Shown here: piece by piece, positions 34,868-46,683 of the stretch
Layout of the letters: every line of letters starts with the position of its first letter
How positions within the stretch are numbered: position 1 is the first letter of the stretch
Assembly: GCA_007844125.1 (NCBI GenBank)
Contig: CM017564.1
Coordinates: 25,964,494-26,028,493 of the forward strand
From: Sinonovacula constricta
Taxonomy: Eukaryota; Mollusca; Bivalvia; Cardiida; Solecurtidae
Direction of reading: 5' to 3'
DNA: 64,000 nucleotides
Position numbers and translations under genes: made by a program
Notes under the pieces: generated by a model
Databases searched by the model: none
Seen by the model: the letters and a program-made list of their open reading frames with translations, nothing else
Told to the model about the DNA's origin: nothing

Positions 34868-35080
34868 GGCACTTATGAGGTGCCCAGGGATTGAACCCGG
34901 CCGGTTTATTTTACTGACTACAACGAGTCAGGCGTAATGCTGTCCCCTTAGCCCCGAGCGTTAGGAGGGAAGCCACTACTACTAACTTTAAAGTCTTTGG
35001 TTTGACCTGGCCGGGGTTCGAACCCACGACCTCCCGATCTGCAAGCTGACGCTCTACCACCTGAGCTATTGCGGCCGGTC
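34868..35080 (-). mobile_element. SINE family C (tRNA-headed)
   Basis: On the minus strand the head reads GGCCGCAATAGCTCAGGTGG (A box), an anticodon-loop-like TTGCAGA and the B box GGGTTCGAACCCC. The anticodon stem is degenerate, so this is not a functional tRNA. The next ~48 bp, from CCAAAG to CTAACGCTC, closely parallel the start of the SINE A body. A second B-box-like motif, GGGTTCAATCCCTGGGCACC, lies near the far end at about 34870-34890. Confidence 0.75.
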
Positions 35081-35090
35081 TGCCAAAGAT

Positions 35091-35093
35091 GTC

Positions 35094-35116
<23 letters not shown>
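35091..35116. repeat. (TA)n microsatellite
   Basis: Thirteen TA dinucleotides immediately upstream of the SINE C head. Confidence 0.9.
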
Positions 35117-35126
<10 letters not shown>

Positions 35127-35210
35127 TTTTATTTGGGTAATGTGACCTGCCGGCAAACAGACGCCATTCTGGTGAAGTTCCTACACATTGTTCGTTTACT
35201 ATGAATAACC

Positions 35211-35273
35211 ACACACACACACACACACACGCACGCACGCACGCACGCACGCTCGCACGCACGCACACACACA
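35211..35273. repeat. (AC)n with internal (ACGC)n
   Basis: An AC run interrupted by ACGC/CGCA tetramers. Both sides are flanked by similar sequence (ATTTGGGTAATRTGACCTRCC near 35129 and 35284), so the repeat lies within an imperfect duplication of about 155 bp. Confidence 0.9.
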
Positions 35274-35600
35274 GTTTTTTCATTTGGGTAATATGACCTA
35301 CCAGCAAACATTTTTTAAGTCACAAAGATTTGGGCACAAGTTCTCGTCATATTTGAAATAGACTGCTTTAATATAATAAATATCATGGTAAACGACAACA
35401 TTAACCTTGATCAAACATTCTATTTTAGCATTAAAGGATATTTTTAAATGACAACAAAAAGACAAATAGCAAATTATGTGTATTTCCAATTCTAAAGGAT
35501 TCTACATGTAGTGTGATGAACAGTATGTATATATTTACAACTTGTAATAATAAATGTGATCAATTGTGAACATGACCCAGTTTTTCATCCAGATGAAAAT

Positions 35601-35878
35601 AGGCAAATAGTGGAGCTCCAGATCGGCTAGCTCCATGCTGGGACATTGAGATTATATATAGATCAGAAACCTAGTTTAAAATTCTTTGCCTGGAAACCGC
35701 GAACTGAGCAGCCTCAGGCAAGTAGTGGAGCTCCAGATCGGCCAGCTCCATGCTGGGACATTGAGATTAAATATAGCTCAGAAATCCAGTTCAAAATTCT
35801 TTGCCTAGAAACCTCCAATTGAGCAGCCTCAGGCAAGTAGTGGAGCTCCAGATCGGCCAGCTCCATGCTGGGAAATGT
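35601..35878. repeat. 115-bp tandem repeat, 2.4 copies
   Basis: AGGCAAGTAGTGGAGCTCCA starts at 35601 (variant), 35716 and 35831. Each unit contains CCAGCTCCATGCTGGGACAT and ends CTGAGCAGCCTC or TTGAGCAGCCTC. The GGCA..TAGTGGAGCTC motif resembles other short dispersed copies in the window near 37080, 46905 and 61340. Confidence 0.9.
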
Positions 35879-36038
35879 CCGATCAAGATATTCAGTATTT
35901 ACTATTGGGTTTCTATCCGTATGTCTTGGAACTTTTAGAAGTAGAACCAAGATGAACAAAGAAGCAGTGATTATAGTTATTAAAGGTGGAATTTGACAGT
36001 TTATCTTTATCAAATGCATGTAACAATATATTATGTCT

Positions 36039-36479
36039 GTTTTGGGGAATCAAGGCATGATTTCTACACAACCTAACATTGCAGTCTAAGTAAAAACGAT
36101 TTTAAACACTGACCCAATTGTAAGACACTACAAATCATGAAAAATGTCTTTAAATTTCGACTATTTCAATAGTCTATATATAATTACAATAGGAATTTCT
36201 GCATAAAATAGGTATCAATGTTATAGCGAATTACCCAGATTATGGTATAATGTGGTCTCAAAAATAAGTGGTCACGTGGTTTTCTTAGTTTAAATATAGC
36301 TAACTGTGCAGCGTGGCTGGGATAGGACATTAGGATGAGTGGAATGTTTTTTCAGTTCCAATTAGATGTAGGAAATCAATAAACAGAATTGCGTGGGATC
36401 CTTTTATGTAACAAATAATTTATTTGGATGTTTACGAGAAAGAAAAAATAGTGAGCAAATTGTCGATTACCATCTTTAA
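36039..36479 (+). mobile_element. TTAA-type TIR element, copy 4
   Basis: It has the same internal landmarks as copies 1-3: GGGGAATCAAGGCATGATTT, a GTCTAAGTAAAAACGATT block, GCGAATTACCCAGATTATGG, GTGGTCACGTGGTTTTC, GTGCAGCGTGGC and the end GTCGATTACCATC with TTAA at 36476-36479. The left inverted end is missing. Confidence 0.65.
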
Positions 36480-36814
36480 TATGTTTGATTGCATACACTA
36501 AATTTTGATGCCAGCAATAAGCATTTCATGGTGTACTTTCGTATAGGATGTTTTGGCAGCAGAAAGAGTGACAAAATATTTTATAATTCTGGCTACCATT
36601 TCATCTAGTTTCAACAATGAATTAGCATTATTAATCTCTTAGCCTGCTAGACACATATTGGTAGAGCCTAGGAAAATGTGAGCATCAGTGGGAAAGATCT
36701 CAAAGCTTGCACCATCTGGCATTAAAGTGTACTAAATGTATTTCATCTGGCTTATAAATACATGCAAACAAAACAAGCCATACTCGCAGGGAAACAATGA
36801 CACATGTTTGTTTT
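36480..36814. other. No gene recognised
   Basis: AT-rich spacer; no coding signal. Confidence 0.4.
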
Positions 36815-37044
36815 GTTTTTGAAATACACTGCAGCTACCAATTTTGATCATTATAGCAATGTGCAGCTTTTTTGGTGGAGGAAGACCCCAGACACATGTC
36901 TGGGTAGAACCACCGGCGCACCCCAAGTCAGCTGAAAGACCTTCCCACATCTTACGCCCCGAACGGGACTCGAACCCACGCGGTGAGAGGATAAGCACTC
37001 AGAGGAGTTACAAATCGATGACACTACCACTACGCCACGGGCGC
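36815..37044 (-). mobile_element. SINE family B, copy 2
   Basis: Same order as 28268-28509 on the minus strand: GCGCCCGTGGCGTAGTGGTA, the long variable-arm spacer, GGGTTCGAGTCCCGTTCGGG, GTGCGCCGGTGGTTCTACCC, a GTCTGGGGTCTTCC block and TTGGTAGCTGCAGTG. Divergence between the copies (roughly one base in six by eye) suggests an old family. Confidence 0.8.
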
Positions 37045-37380
37045 TACACTTACAAAAGGTGTGGATTCTAATTGGACAGCTCCCAGCAGAAACTGCCTGA
37101 TATAGAACTACACTATCTGCCTTAGCTTATCAATATGTGTTAAGCTGGGAGATAGAGATACATCTGCTGACAAGAAATAAATTCCCTGAGACAACAAATG
37201 AAATAACAAAAATAAATTGTCACTTTACAATGTAAATAATGACATATCTTCAATAAATATTATAAAAAAAAATCACATATACCTATTAAAAAAGTCACAT
37301 AATAATATTAATTTGACAAATTCCATGTTAAATCATGTGACAAGAAATTTTTTATCCAAATTTACTTGCATGATAATTGT

Positions 37381-37752
37381 ACCCAATGTCACATTCACCT
37401 TTACCCAATGTCACATTCGGCTTTACCCAATGTCACATTCACCTTTACCCAATGTCACATTCGGCTTTACCCAATGTCACATTCACCTTCACCCAATGTA
37501 ATATTCGACTTTACCCAATGTCACATTCTGCTTTACCCAATGTCACATTCGGCTTTACCCAATGTCACATTCGGCTTTACCCAATGTCACATTCTGCTTT
37601 ACCCAATGTCACATTCACCTTTACCCAATGTCACATTCGGCTTTACCCAATGTCACATTCACCTTCACCCAATGTAATATTCGACTTTACCCAATGTCAC
37701 ATTCTGCTTTACCCAATGTCACATTCGGCTTTACCCAATGTCACATTCGGGT
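37381..37752. repeat. 22-bp minisatellite downstream of PARN, about 17 copies
   Basis: Copies of TTTACCCAATGTCACATTC followed by GGC, TGC or ACC, spaced 22 bp. A block of several units is repeated as a whole, including the rare variant with TAATATTCGAC at 37500 and 37676, which indicates a longer duplication of about 176 bp. It starts about 135 bp past the PARN stop codon, so it may lie in the 3' UTR. Open frames across it are repeat artefacts. Confidence 0.95.
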
Positions 37753-37888
37753 TTCTAGAAAATTAATTAAATAACCACGTATGTTACAATGTTATCACAT
37801 TACAGAGCAGGTGTCACTAAATAAAATTATTTGACCCTCATATTGAAGAACAGAGAACTGGCATACAATGAGTACAATGGTGTATGGG

Positions 37889-37926
37889 TCACCAGTCGTC
37901 AGATTCTGCGAACATCTTGCCATCAT
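37889..37926 (-). CDS. PARN: PARN last coding exon (C-terminal tip)
   Basis: The minus strand gives acceptor GTCCTTTGTTCCAG, then an exon that, entered with one base from the previous exon, reads DGKMFAESDDW and stops at TGA (37889-37891). The ending matches the extreme C-terminus of vertebrate PARN, which finishes LFEVPDTW (recalled). This supports both its identity and its phase. It completes the tail of poly(A)-specific ribonuclease, a DEDD-family 3'-exonuclease that shortens mRNA poly(A) tails and trims small RNAs. The upstream exon at 46684-46772 does not join it cleanly; see that entry. Confidence 0.8.
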
Positions 37927-38019
37927 CTGGAACAAAGGACACATACATTAATTATGCAAGTTTATATAATTAAGGCAAGAAACGTGGTCAAGAGTAAACA
38001 AATCCAATAACAACCTAGG

Positions 38020-38400
38020 TCTTCATGCAAGCTGGCTATATCCAAAGTTTCAGCAAGATTGGTTTATCCAAACTGAAGTTCTATACCGGAAACTGTTTTT
38101 CTATTTTAAGTAACAGTGACCTTGACCATGACCCGACTGGCCGCTAATGAAATCCTTAGCTAAGTTTGCAAATAAACTACCTACAAACAAAATTTCAAAA
38201 ATAAAAATATCTCTATTTTAACACAAATTATTAATTGGAAACATTTTTCTATTTTTAGTAACAGTGACCTTGACCAGACTGTCCCTAAAGCCAATCCTAA
38301 TCTAGGTTTTCATGCAAGCTTGCTATATCTAAAGTTTCAGCAAGATTTGTTTATCCAAACTGAAGTTATTAACCAGAAACCATCTGTTTGATGCCGCCCA
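38020..38400. repeat. Dispersed repeat, two direct partial copies
   Basis: TTCATGCAAGCTGGCTATAT..AAAGTTTCAGCAAGATTGGTTTATCCAAACTGAAGTT appears at about 38022 and again near 38310. Each is associated with TTTCTATTTT.AGTAACAGTGACCTTGACC. The GTGACCTTGACC motif with AAGTTTCA..AAGATT is a common dispersed molluscan repeat in my recollection. Confidence 0.7.
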
Positions 38401-38755
38401 CCTGCATGCCTCCAGCCCGCCCTAGCCCAATCTAACAACCAGGATTTTTATTGGTTAATAATCTTTGTCATGATTTAGTATTTAGCTCATGATCAATCCT
38501 TTCTAATACAAAGCTGTTTTTTTAATATTCTGAGATGTAAACTGTTTAGCAAAGGTTTCCTCAACTTACCAGCTTATACTTTCCCTGACACTTTAAATAA
38601 TCTCCAACTGAATCGTGAATTACGTGTCCTACTACTAACCATCTCTGTAAACCATACATCAAGCGCTAAAGTCAAACACCAATGGCCATAATATATCATC
38701 ATGATACAAAAATTTGACTTTCTATTTAATTCAACGCTGGTGTGTTTTTAAAACT

Positions 38756-39070
38756 CATACTCAATATTTCACTAGTTTAAAGATAATTTCTGTTTAATTG
38801 TTAAAAGCACTAAGTTGTTACTGAGGTAGTTAACAATTACATTTCAGTTTTTCTGAAAAATGCTGAAGACAAAACAATAAATTTAGCTAGCACCAGGATA
38901 CACCTTGGCTAAGCATACTCAATATTTCACTAGTTTAAAGATAATTTCTGTTTAATTGTTTAAAGCTCTAAGTTGTAACTGTTGAAGTTAACAATTACAT
39001 TTCAGCTTTTTTTTGAAAAATGCTGAAGACAAAACGATGAATTTAGCTAGCACCAGGACACACCTTGGCT
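38756..39070. repeat. 158-bp tandem duplication
   Basis: CATACTCAATATTTCACTAG starts copies at 38756 and 38914. Both end CACCAGGAYACACCTTGGCT with only scattered differences. Confidence 0.9.
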
Positions 39071-39448
39071 TCATTTTTAACAACCAATGAAAGATCATAA
39101 GAAGAATTGTCTTGTCTTATTTTTTGCTTATAATCTACATTTATATTCACAATAAATCTTAATGTATACAGTATCAGATACTTGACCATGACCTTAAAAT
39201 ACATACTTTAAAACAGACTTTTATCATCGGAAATCTTACAATTCTAAGCTCATGGTATTCTGAACGGGTATACATTCAATTTTAATTGATCTTTTTGTCT
39301 TTTGTTTTCTCATTTTTTACATTTGTCAAGATAAATCAATTTCAAAACATATGGGACAAAAAAACAAACATATTTAGTACTTGGGCATAGTTAAAATAGC
39401 ATTAATGCAATTATGAGAATTCACAAACCATTTTTTTAAGTGAGCATA

Positions 39449-39649
39449 CATGTGAACTTTTTCTGAGGCCAAAGTGGGAGATTTTCACTTGCAAAGTGAG
39501 AGATCTGTTATTTTTTACATAAACAAAGAAGGATGTTATCTATTTTCACGTAGCGAGATTTCTGAAATTGTGTGAAACACCCCTCATTTTCAAATAATTT
39601 TGAACCTTAAAAGAGGGAGTCTCTCTCCAGAAGTGGGAGAGTTCACATG
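39449..39649. mobile_element. Small TIR element, family D copy 1 (TA flanks)
   Basis: The left end CATGTGAACTTTTTCTGAGG and the right end GTGGGAGAGTTCACATG form a short inverted repeat bounded by TA on both sides. The interior contains AAAGTGGGAG, AAACAAAGAAG, ATTTCTGAAATTGTGT and AATTTTGAACCTTAAAA. It is shared with the copy at 56055-56233. Confidence 0.75.
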
Positions 39650-40883
39650 TATGGGTGAGTATTAAACTAAACATCTATAGACACAAGTAGACAAATACAA
39701 GCACCTAAAAGAAAAATATTTTTATTTCCTAAATATTATTAGGCCGTTGGAACTCAAAATACATTCATAAAAACTAATAACAAAATAGAATTGTGTCTTT
39801 AAATGTTTAGTTATGTCATGATAAAGCAACATCACTTTTCAAGAAAAATGTTATGATACAAATATTTTGGTACTCATGAAATTATTATAAACTAAAACAT
39901 ATCTGGAAAAATATGACACTGACTACATGTACTGTGTAGAAGTTTTACATCTATTTAAGGTGAAATAAAATTGGCATTAAATGCTCAATTGCCCGAGACC
40001 AATCAAAACCACGAAATAAATACAAAGTAAATCAAGTGGAAAAGAAATACACTTTCAAAATTTTGTTGTACAATATGTATACTATTTATGTAAAAGGCAC
40101 TGTGTACTCATGCTTGTTTACAAACCTACGTTTTGGGGAAGTCAACCATATATGCTAATGAGCTGCAAGCCAAAATGTTAACGTGATTTTGATGTGTTTT
40201 GTGAATGCAGTGCAAGTAAAGAAAACAACATGTTGGGGAAGATGCACTACATACAGGTATACAGGCACACATGGGAAGAAAACATAGCCAAACTTAACAT
40301 GCACAGTAAAATAGTGTTTATATAACAGAAAATACAATTACACAATACACTTGGTTGCATTAAATTCAGAGTGAATAAAATAATCAAACAGGGCAAGACA
40401 TGCAAAAAAACAAAAAAAACAAAACAAGATTTTGGGTAATGATTCTATATTTTATATTATAAATTAACAAAACCTTCATAAGGATAAAATTATATTATGT
40501 GAATACAATAAAAATATATTATGTTAACCAAAATTAAGACGATAATATTATATGTAAAAAAAAGACAGTTTTTTGTAAGTATTCAATGGGGAAAAATAAG
40601 TAAATAACTTTATTTTTTACCCTTACAGTTGATAGCATAATTACGCATACATAAGGAGGCAAACTAAAGCAAATAAAATTAATGTAACTTTATAATGTAT
40701 ATGGAAATACAAAAGAAGGCAACAAGATGACCAATGTTGTGGATTAAATTGTCACTTTCTTTGTTCTAAATTAAATCACATCATTAATGGTTGTCAAATT
40801 GTGTATTTTGTTTGTTTTAGTACCGTTTTCATTAATTCAGTTTTCTTATAACCATCATAAAAGAAGCTGAACAGCATTAATCT
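39650..40883. other. PARN intron sequence, nothing else recognised
   Basis: AT-rich intronic DNA up to the edge of the 68-bp array. Confidence 0.4.
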
Positions 40884-43800
40884 ATAACAGTGTGAGAGTA
40901 CCTGATGATGAAGTTAAAGGTGCCAACCCACCTACAATCCAATGGTTATCTATAACAGTGTGAGTGTACCTGACAATGAAGTTAAAGGTGCCACCCCACC
41001 TACAACCCAATGGTTATCTATAACAGTGTGAGTGTACCTGACAATGAAGTTAAAGGTGTCACCCCACCTACAACCCAATGGTTATCTATAACAGTGTGAG
41101 AGTACCTGACAATGAAGTTAAAGGTGCCACCCCACCTACAACCCAGTGGTTATCTATAACAGTATGAGAGTACCTGACAATGAAGTTAAAGGTGTCACCC
41201 TACCTACAATCCAATGGTTATCTATAACAGTGTGAGTGTACCTGACAATGAAGTTAAAGGTGCCACCCCACCTACAACCCAGTGGTTATCTATAACAGTG
41301 TGAGAGTACGTTACAATGAAGTTAAAGGTGCCACCCCACCTACAACCCAGTGGTTATCTATAACAGTGTGAGAATACCTGACAATGAAGTTAAAGGTGTC
41401 ACCCCACCTACAACCTAATGGTTATCTATAACAGTGTGAGTGTACCTTACAATGAAGTTAAAGGTGCCACCCCACCTACAACCCAGTGGTTATCTATAAC
41501 AGTGTGAGTGTACCTTACAATGAAGTTAAAGGTGCCACCCCACCTACAACCCAATGGTTATCTATAACAGTGTGAGAGTACCTTACAATGAAGTTAAAGG
41601 TGTCACCCCACCTACAACCCAATGGTTATCTATAACAGTGTGAGAGTACCTTACAATGAAGTTAAAGGTGTCACCCCACCTACAACCCAATGGTTATCTA
41701 TAACAGTGTGAGAGTACCTGATAATGAAGTTAAAGGTGCCACCCCACCTACAACCCAGTGGTTATCTATAACAGTGTAAGAGTACCTGACAATGAAGTTA
41801 AAGGTGCCACCCCACCTACAATCCAATGGTTATCTATAACAGTGTGAGAGTACCTGACAATGAAGTTAAAGGTGTCACCCCACCTACAACCCAGTGGTTA
41901 TCTATAACAGTGTGAGTGTACCTGACAATGAAGTTAAAGGTGCCACCCCACCTACAACCCAGTGGTTATCTATAACAGTGTGAGAATACCTGACAATGAA
42001 GTTAAAGGTGCCACCCTACCTACAACCCAATGGTTATCTATAACAGTGTGAGAGTACCTTACAATGAAGTTAAAGGTGTCACCCCCACCTATAATCCAAT
42101 GGTTATTTATAACAGTGTGAGAGTACCTGACAATGAAGTTAAAGGTGCCACCCCACCTACAACCCAGTGGTTATCTATAACAGTGTGAGAGTACCTGACA
42201 ATGAAGTTAAAGGTGCCACCCTACCTACAACCCAATGGTTATCTATAACAGTGTGAGAGTACCTTACAATGAAGTTAAAGGTGTCACCCCACCTACAACC
42301 CAGTGGTTATCTATAACAGTGTGAGTGTACCTGACAATGAAGTTAAAGGTGCCACCCCACCTACAACCCAGTGGTTATCTATAACAGTGTGAGAGTACCT
42401 GACAATGAAGTTAAAGGTGCCACCCCACCTACAACCCAGTGGTTATCTATAACAGTGTGAGAATACCTGACAATGAAGTTAAAGGTGCCACCCCACCTAC
42501 AACCCAGTGGTTATCTATAACAGTGTGAGTGTACCTGACAATGAAGTTAAAGGTGCCACCCCACCTACAACACAGTGGTTATCTATAACAGTGTGAGAGT
42601 ACCTGACAATGAAGTTAAAGGTGCCACCCCACCTATAATCCAATGGTTATCTATAACAGTGTGAGAGTACCTGACAATGAAGTTAAAGGTGTCACCCAAC
42701 CTACAACCCAGTGGTTATCTATAACAGTGTACCTGACAATGAAGTTAAAGGTGTCACCCCACCTACAACCCAGTGGTTATCTATAACAGTGTGAGAGTAC
42801 CTGACAATGAAGTTAAAGGTGCCACCCCACCTACAACCCAGTGGTTATCTATAACAGTGTGAGTGTACCTGACAATGAAGTTAAAGGTGCCACCCCACCT
42901 ACAACCCAGTGGTTATCTATAACAGTGTGAGTGTACCTGACAATGAAGTTAAAGGTGCCACCCCACCTACAACACAGTGGTTATCTATAACAGTGTGAGA
43001 GTACCTGACAATGAAGTTAAAGGTGCCACCCCACCTATAATCCAATGGTTATCTATAACAGTGTGAGAGTACCTGATAATGAAGTTAAAAACGCCACACC
43101 ACCTACAACCTAGTGGTTATCTATAACGGTGTGAGAGTACCTGACAATGAAGTTAAAGGTGTCACCCCACCTATAATCCAATGGTTATTTATAACAGTGT
43201 GAGAGTACCTGATAATGAAGTTAAAAACGCCACACCACCTACAACCTAGTGGTTATCTATAACGGTGTGAGAGTACCTGATAATGAAGTTAAAAACGCCA
43301 CAACACCTACAACCCAATGTTTATCTATAACAGTGTGAGAATACCTGACAATGAAGTTAAAGGTGCCACTCCACCTACAATCCAATGGTTATCTATAACA
43401 GTGTGAGAATACCTGACAATGAAGTTAAAGGTGCCACCCCAACTATAACCCAACAGTTATCTATAACAGTGTGAGAGTACCTGACAATGAAGTTAAAGGT
43501 GCCACTCCACCTATAACTCAATGGTTATCTATAACAGTGTGAGAGTACCTGACAATGAAGTTAAAGGTGCCACCCCACCTACAATCCAATGGTAATCTAT
43601 AACAGTGTGAGAATACCTGACAATGAAGTTAAAGGTGCCACTCCACCTACAATCCAATGGTAATCTATAACAGTGTGAGAATACCTGACAATGAAGTTAA
43701 AGGTGCCACCCCAACTATAACCCAACAGTTATCTATAACAGTGTGAGAGTACCTGACAATGAAGTTAAAGGTGCCACTCCACCTACACCCCAATGGTTAT

Positions 43801-46683
43801 CTATAACAGTGTGAGAATACCTGACAATGAAGTTAAAGGTGCGACCCAACCTACAACCCAGTGGTTATCTATAACAGTGTGAGAGTACCTTACAATGAAG
43901 TTAAAGGTGTCACCCCACCTACAACCCAGTGGTTATCTATAACAGTGTGAGAATACCTGACAATGAAGTTAAAGGTGCGACCCAACCTACAACCCAGTGG
44001 TTATCTATAACAGTGTAAGAGTACCTGACAATGAAGTTAAAGGTGTCACCCCACCTACAACCCAGTGGTTATCTATAACAGTGTGAGAATACCTGACAAT
44101 GAAGTTAAAGGTGTCACCCCACCTACAACCCAGTGGTTATCTATAACAGTGTGAGAGTACCTGACAATGAAGTTAAAGGTGTCACCCCACCTACACACCA
44201 GTGGTTATCTATAACAGTGTGAGAGTACCTAACAATGAAGTTAAAGGTGTCACCCCACCTACAACCTAATGGTTATCTATAACAGTGTGAGTGTACCTGA
44301 CAAGGAAGTTAAAGGTGCCACTCCACCTACAACCTAATGGTTATCTATAACAGTGTGAGAGTACCTGACAATGAAGTTAAAGGTGCCACCCCACCTATAA
44401 TCCAATGGTTATTTATAACACTGTGAGAGTACCTGATAATGAAGTTAAAAGCGCCACACCACCTACAACCCAGTGGTTATCTATAACAGTGTGAGAGTAC
44501 CTTATATTGAAGTTAAAGGTGTCACCCCACCTACAACCCAGTGGTTATCTATAACAGTGTGAGAATACCTGACAATGAAGTTAAAGGTGCCACCCAACCT
44601 ACAACCCAGTGGTTATCTATAACAGTGTGAGAGTACCTTATATTGAAGTTAAAGGTGTCACCCCACCTACAACCCAGTGGTTATCTATAACAGTGTGAGA
44701 ATACCTGACAATGAAGTTAAAGGTGCCACCCCACCTATAATCCAATGGTTATTTATAACACTGTGAGAGTACCTGATAATGAAGTTAAAAGCGCCACACC
44801 ACCTACAACCCAGTGGTTATCTATAACAGTGTGAGAGTACCTTATATTGAAGTTAAAGGTGTCACCCCACCTACAACCCAGTGGTTATCTATAACAGTGT
44901 GAGAATACCTGACAATGAAGTTAAAGGTGCCACCCCACCTATAATCCAATGGTTATTTATAACACTGTGAGAGTACCTGATAATGAAGTTAAAGGTGCCA
45001 CTCCACCTACAACCCAGTGGTTATCTATAACAGTGTGAGTGTACCTGACAATGAAGTTAAAGGTGCCATCCCACCTACAACCTAGTGGTTATCTATAACA
45101 GTGTGAGAATACCTGATAATGAAGTTAAAAGCGCCACCCCACCTACAACCCAATGGTTATCTATAACAGTGTGAGAGTACCTGACAATGAAGTTAAAGGT
45201 GCCACCCCACCTACAACCCAATGGTTATCTATAACAGTGTGAGAGTACCTGACAATGAAGTTAAAGGTGCCACCCCACCTACAACCCAATGGTTATCTAT
45301 AACAGTGTGAGAGTACCTGACAATGAAGTTAAAGGTGCCACCCCACCTACAACCCAGTGGTTATCTATAACAGTGTGAGAGTACCTGACAATGAAGTTAA
45401 AGGTGCCACCCCACCTACAACCCAATGGTTATCTATAACAGTGTGAGAGTACCTTATAATGAAGTTAAAGGTGCCACCCCACCTACAACCCAATGGTTAT
45501 CTATGACAGTGTGAGAGTACCTGACAATGAAGTTAAAGGTGCCACCCCACCTACAACCCAGTGGTTATCTATAACAGTGTGAGAGTACCTGACAATAAAG
45601 TTAAAGGTGCCACCCCACCTACAACCCAGTGGTTATCTATAACAGTGTGAGAGTACCTGACAATGAAGTTAAAGGTGCCACCCCACCTACAACCCAATGG
45701 TTATCTATAACAGTGTGAGAGTACCTGACAATGAAGTTAAAGGTGCCACCCCACCTACAACCCAGTGGTTATCTATAACAGTGTGAGAGTACCTGACAAT
45801 GAAGTTAAAGGTGCCACCCCACCTACAACCCAGTGGTTATCTATAACAGTGTGAGAGTACCTGACAATGAAGTTAAAGGTGCCATCCCACCTACAACCCA
45901 GTGGTTATCTATAACAGTGTGAGAATACCTGACAATGAAGTTAAAGGTGCCACCCCACCTACAACCCAGTGGTTATCTATAACAGTGTGAGAATACCTGA
46001 CGATGAAGTTAAAGGTGCCACCCCACCTACAACCCAGTGGTTATCTATAACAGTGTGAGAGTACCTGACAATGAAGTTAAAGGTGCCACCCCACCTACAA
46101 CCCAGTGGTTATCTATAACAGTGTGAGAATACCTGATGATGAAGTTAAAGGTGCCACCCCACCTATAATCCAATGGTTATTTATAACAGTGTGAGAGTAC
46201 CTGACAATGAAGTTAAAGGTGCCACCCTACCTACAACCCAATGGTTATCTATAACAGTGTGAGTGTACCTGACAATGAAGTTAAAGGTGCCACCCCACCT
46301 ACAACCCAGTGGTTATCTATAACAGTGTGAGAATACCTGACAATGAAGTTAAAGGTACCACCCTACCTACAACCCAATGGTTATCTATAACAGTGTGAGA
46401 GTACCTGATAATGAAGTTAAAGGTGCCACCCCACCTACAACCCAGTGGTTATCTATAACAGTGTGAGAGTACCTGACAATGAAGTTAAAGGTGCCACCCC
46501 ACCAACAACCCAGTGGTTATCTATAACAGTGTGAGTGTACCTGACAATGAAGTTAAAAGCGCCACACCACCTACAACCCAGTGGTTATCTATAACAGTGT
46601 GAGAGTACCTTATATTGAAGTTAAAGGTGCCACCCCATCTACAATCCAATGGTTTAGATAATCTATAACAGTGTGAGAGTACC
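40884..46683. repeat. 68-bp minisatellite, about 85 copies, abutting a PARN exon
   Basis: The plus-strand unit starts CCTGACAATGAAGTTAAAGG and ends GGTTATCTATAACAGTGTGAGAGTA. Single-base variants (GTG/GAG/GAA at the end, CTGACA/CTTACA/TTATATT at the start) recur in blocks of several units, for example around 44490-44930, showing multi-unit duplications. It ends directly against the PARN exon at 46684. On the gene's strand every unit contains CCTTTAACTTCATTGTCAG or a variant followed by GTACTC, the same sequence type as that exon's 3' end and donor. This points to the array having grown from the exon-intron boundary. Confidence 0.95.

Noticed and set aside
37217..37774. Overlapping plus-strand open frames of about 95-130 codons
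   Set aside because: They are three phases of the 22-bp minisatellite (22 is not a multiple of 3, so every frame cycles through the same residues).
38570..38644. A 75-bp open stretch on the minus strand with acceptor TTTACAG and donor CTG|GTAAGT, as a missing PARN exon
   Set aside because: It is open only in phase 0 in and out. It therefore cannot bridge the two-base to one-base mismatch between the last PARN exons, and its translation does not resemble PARN.
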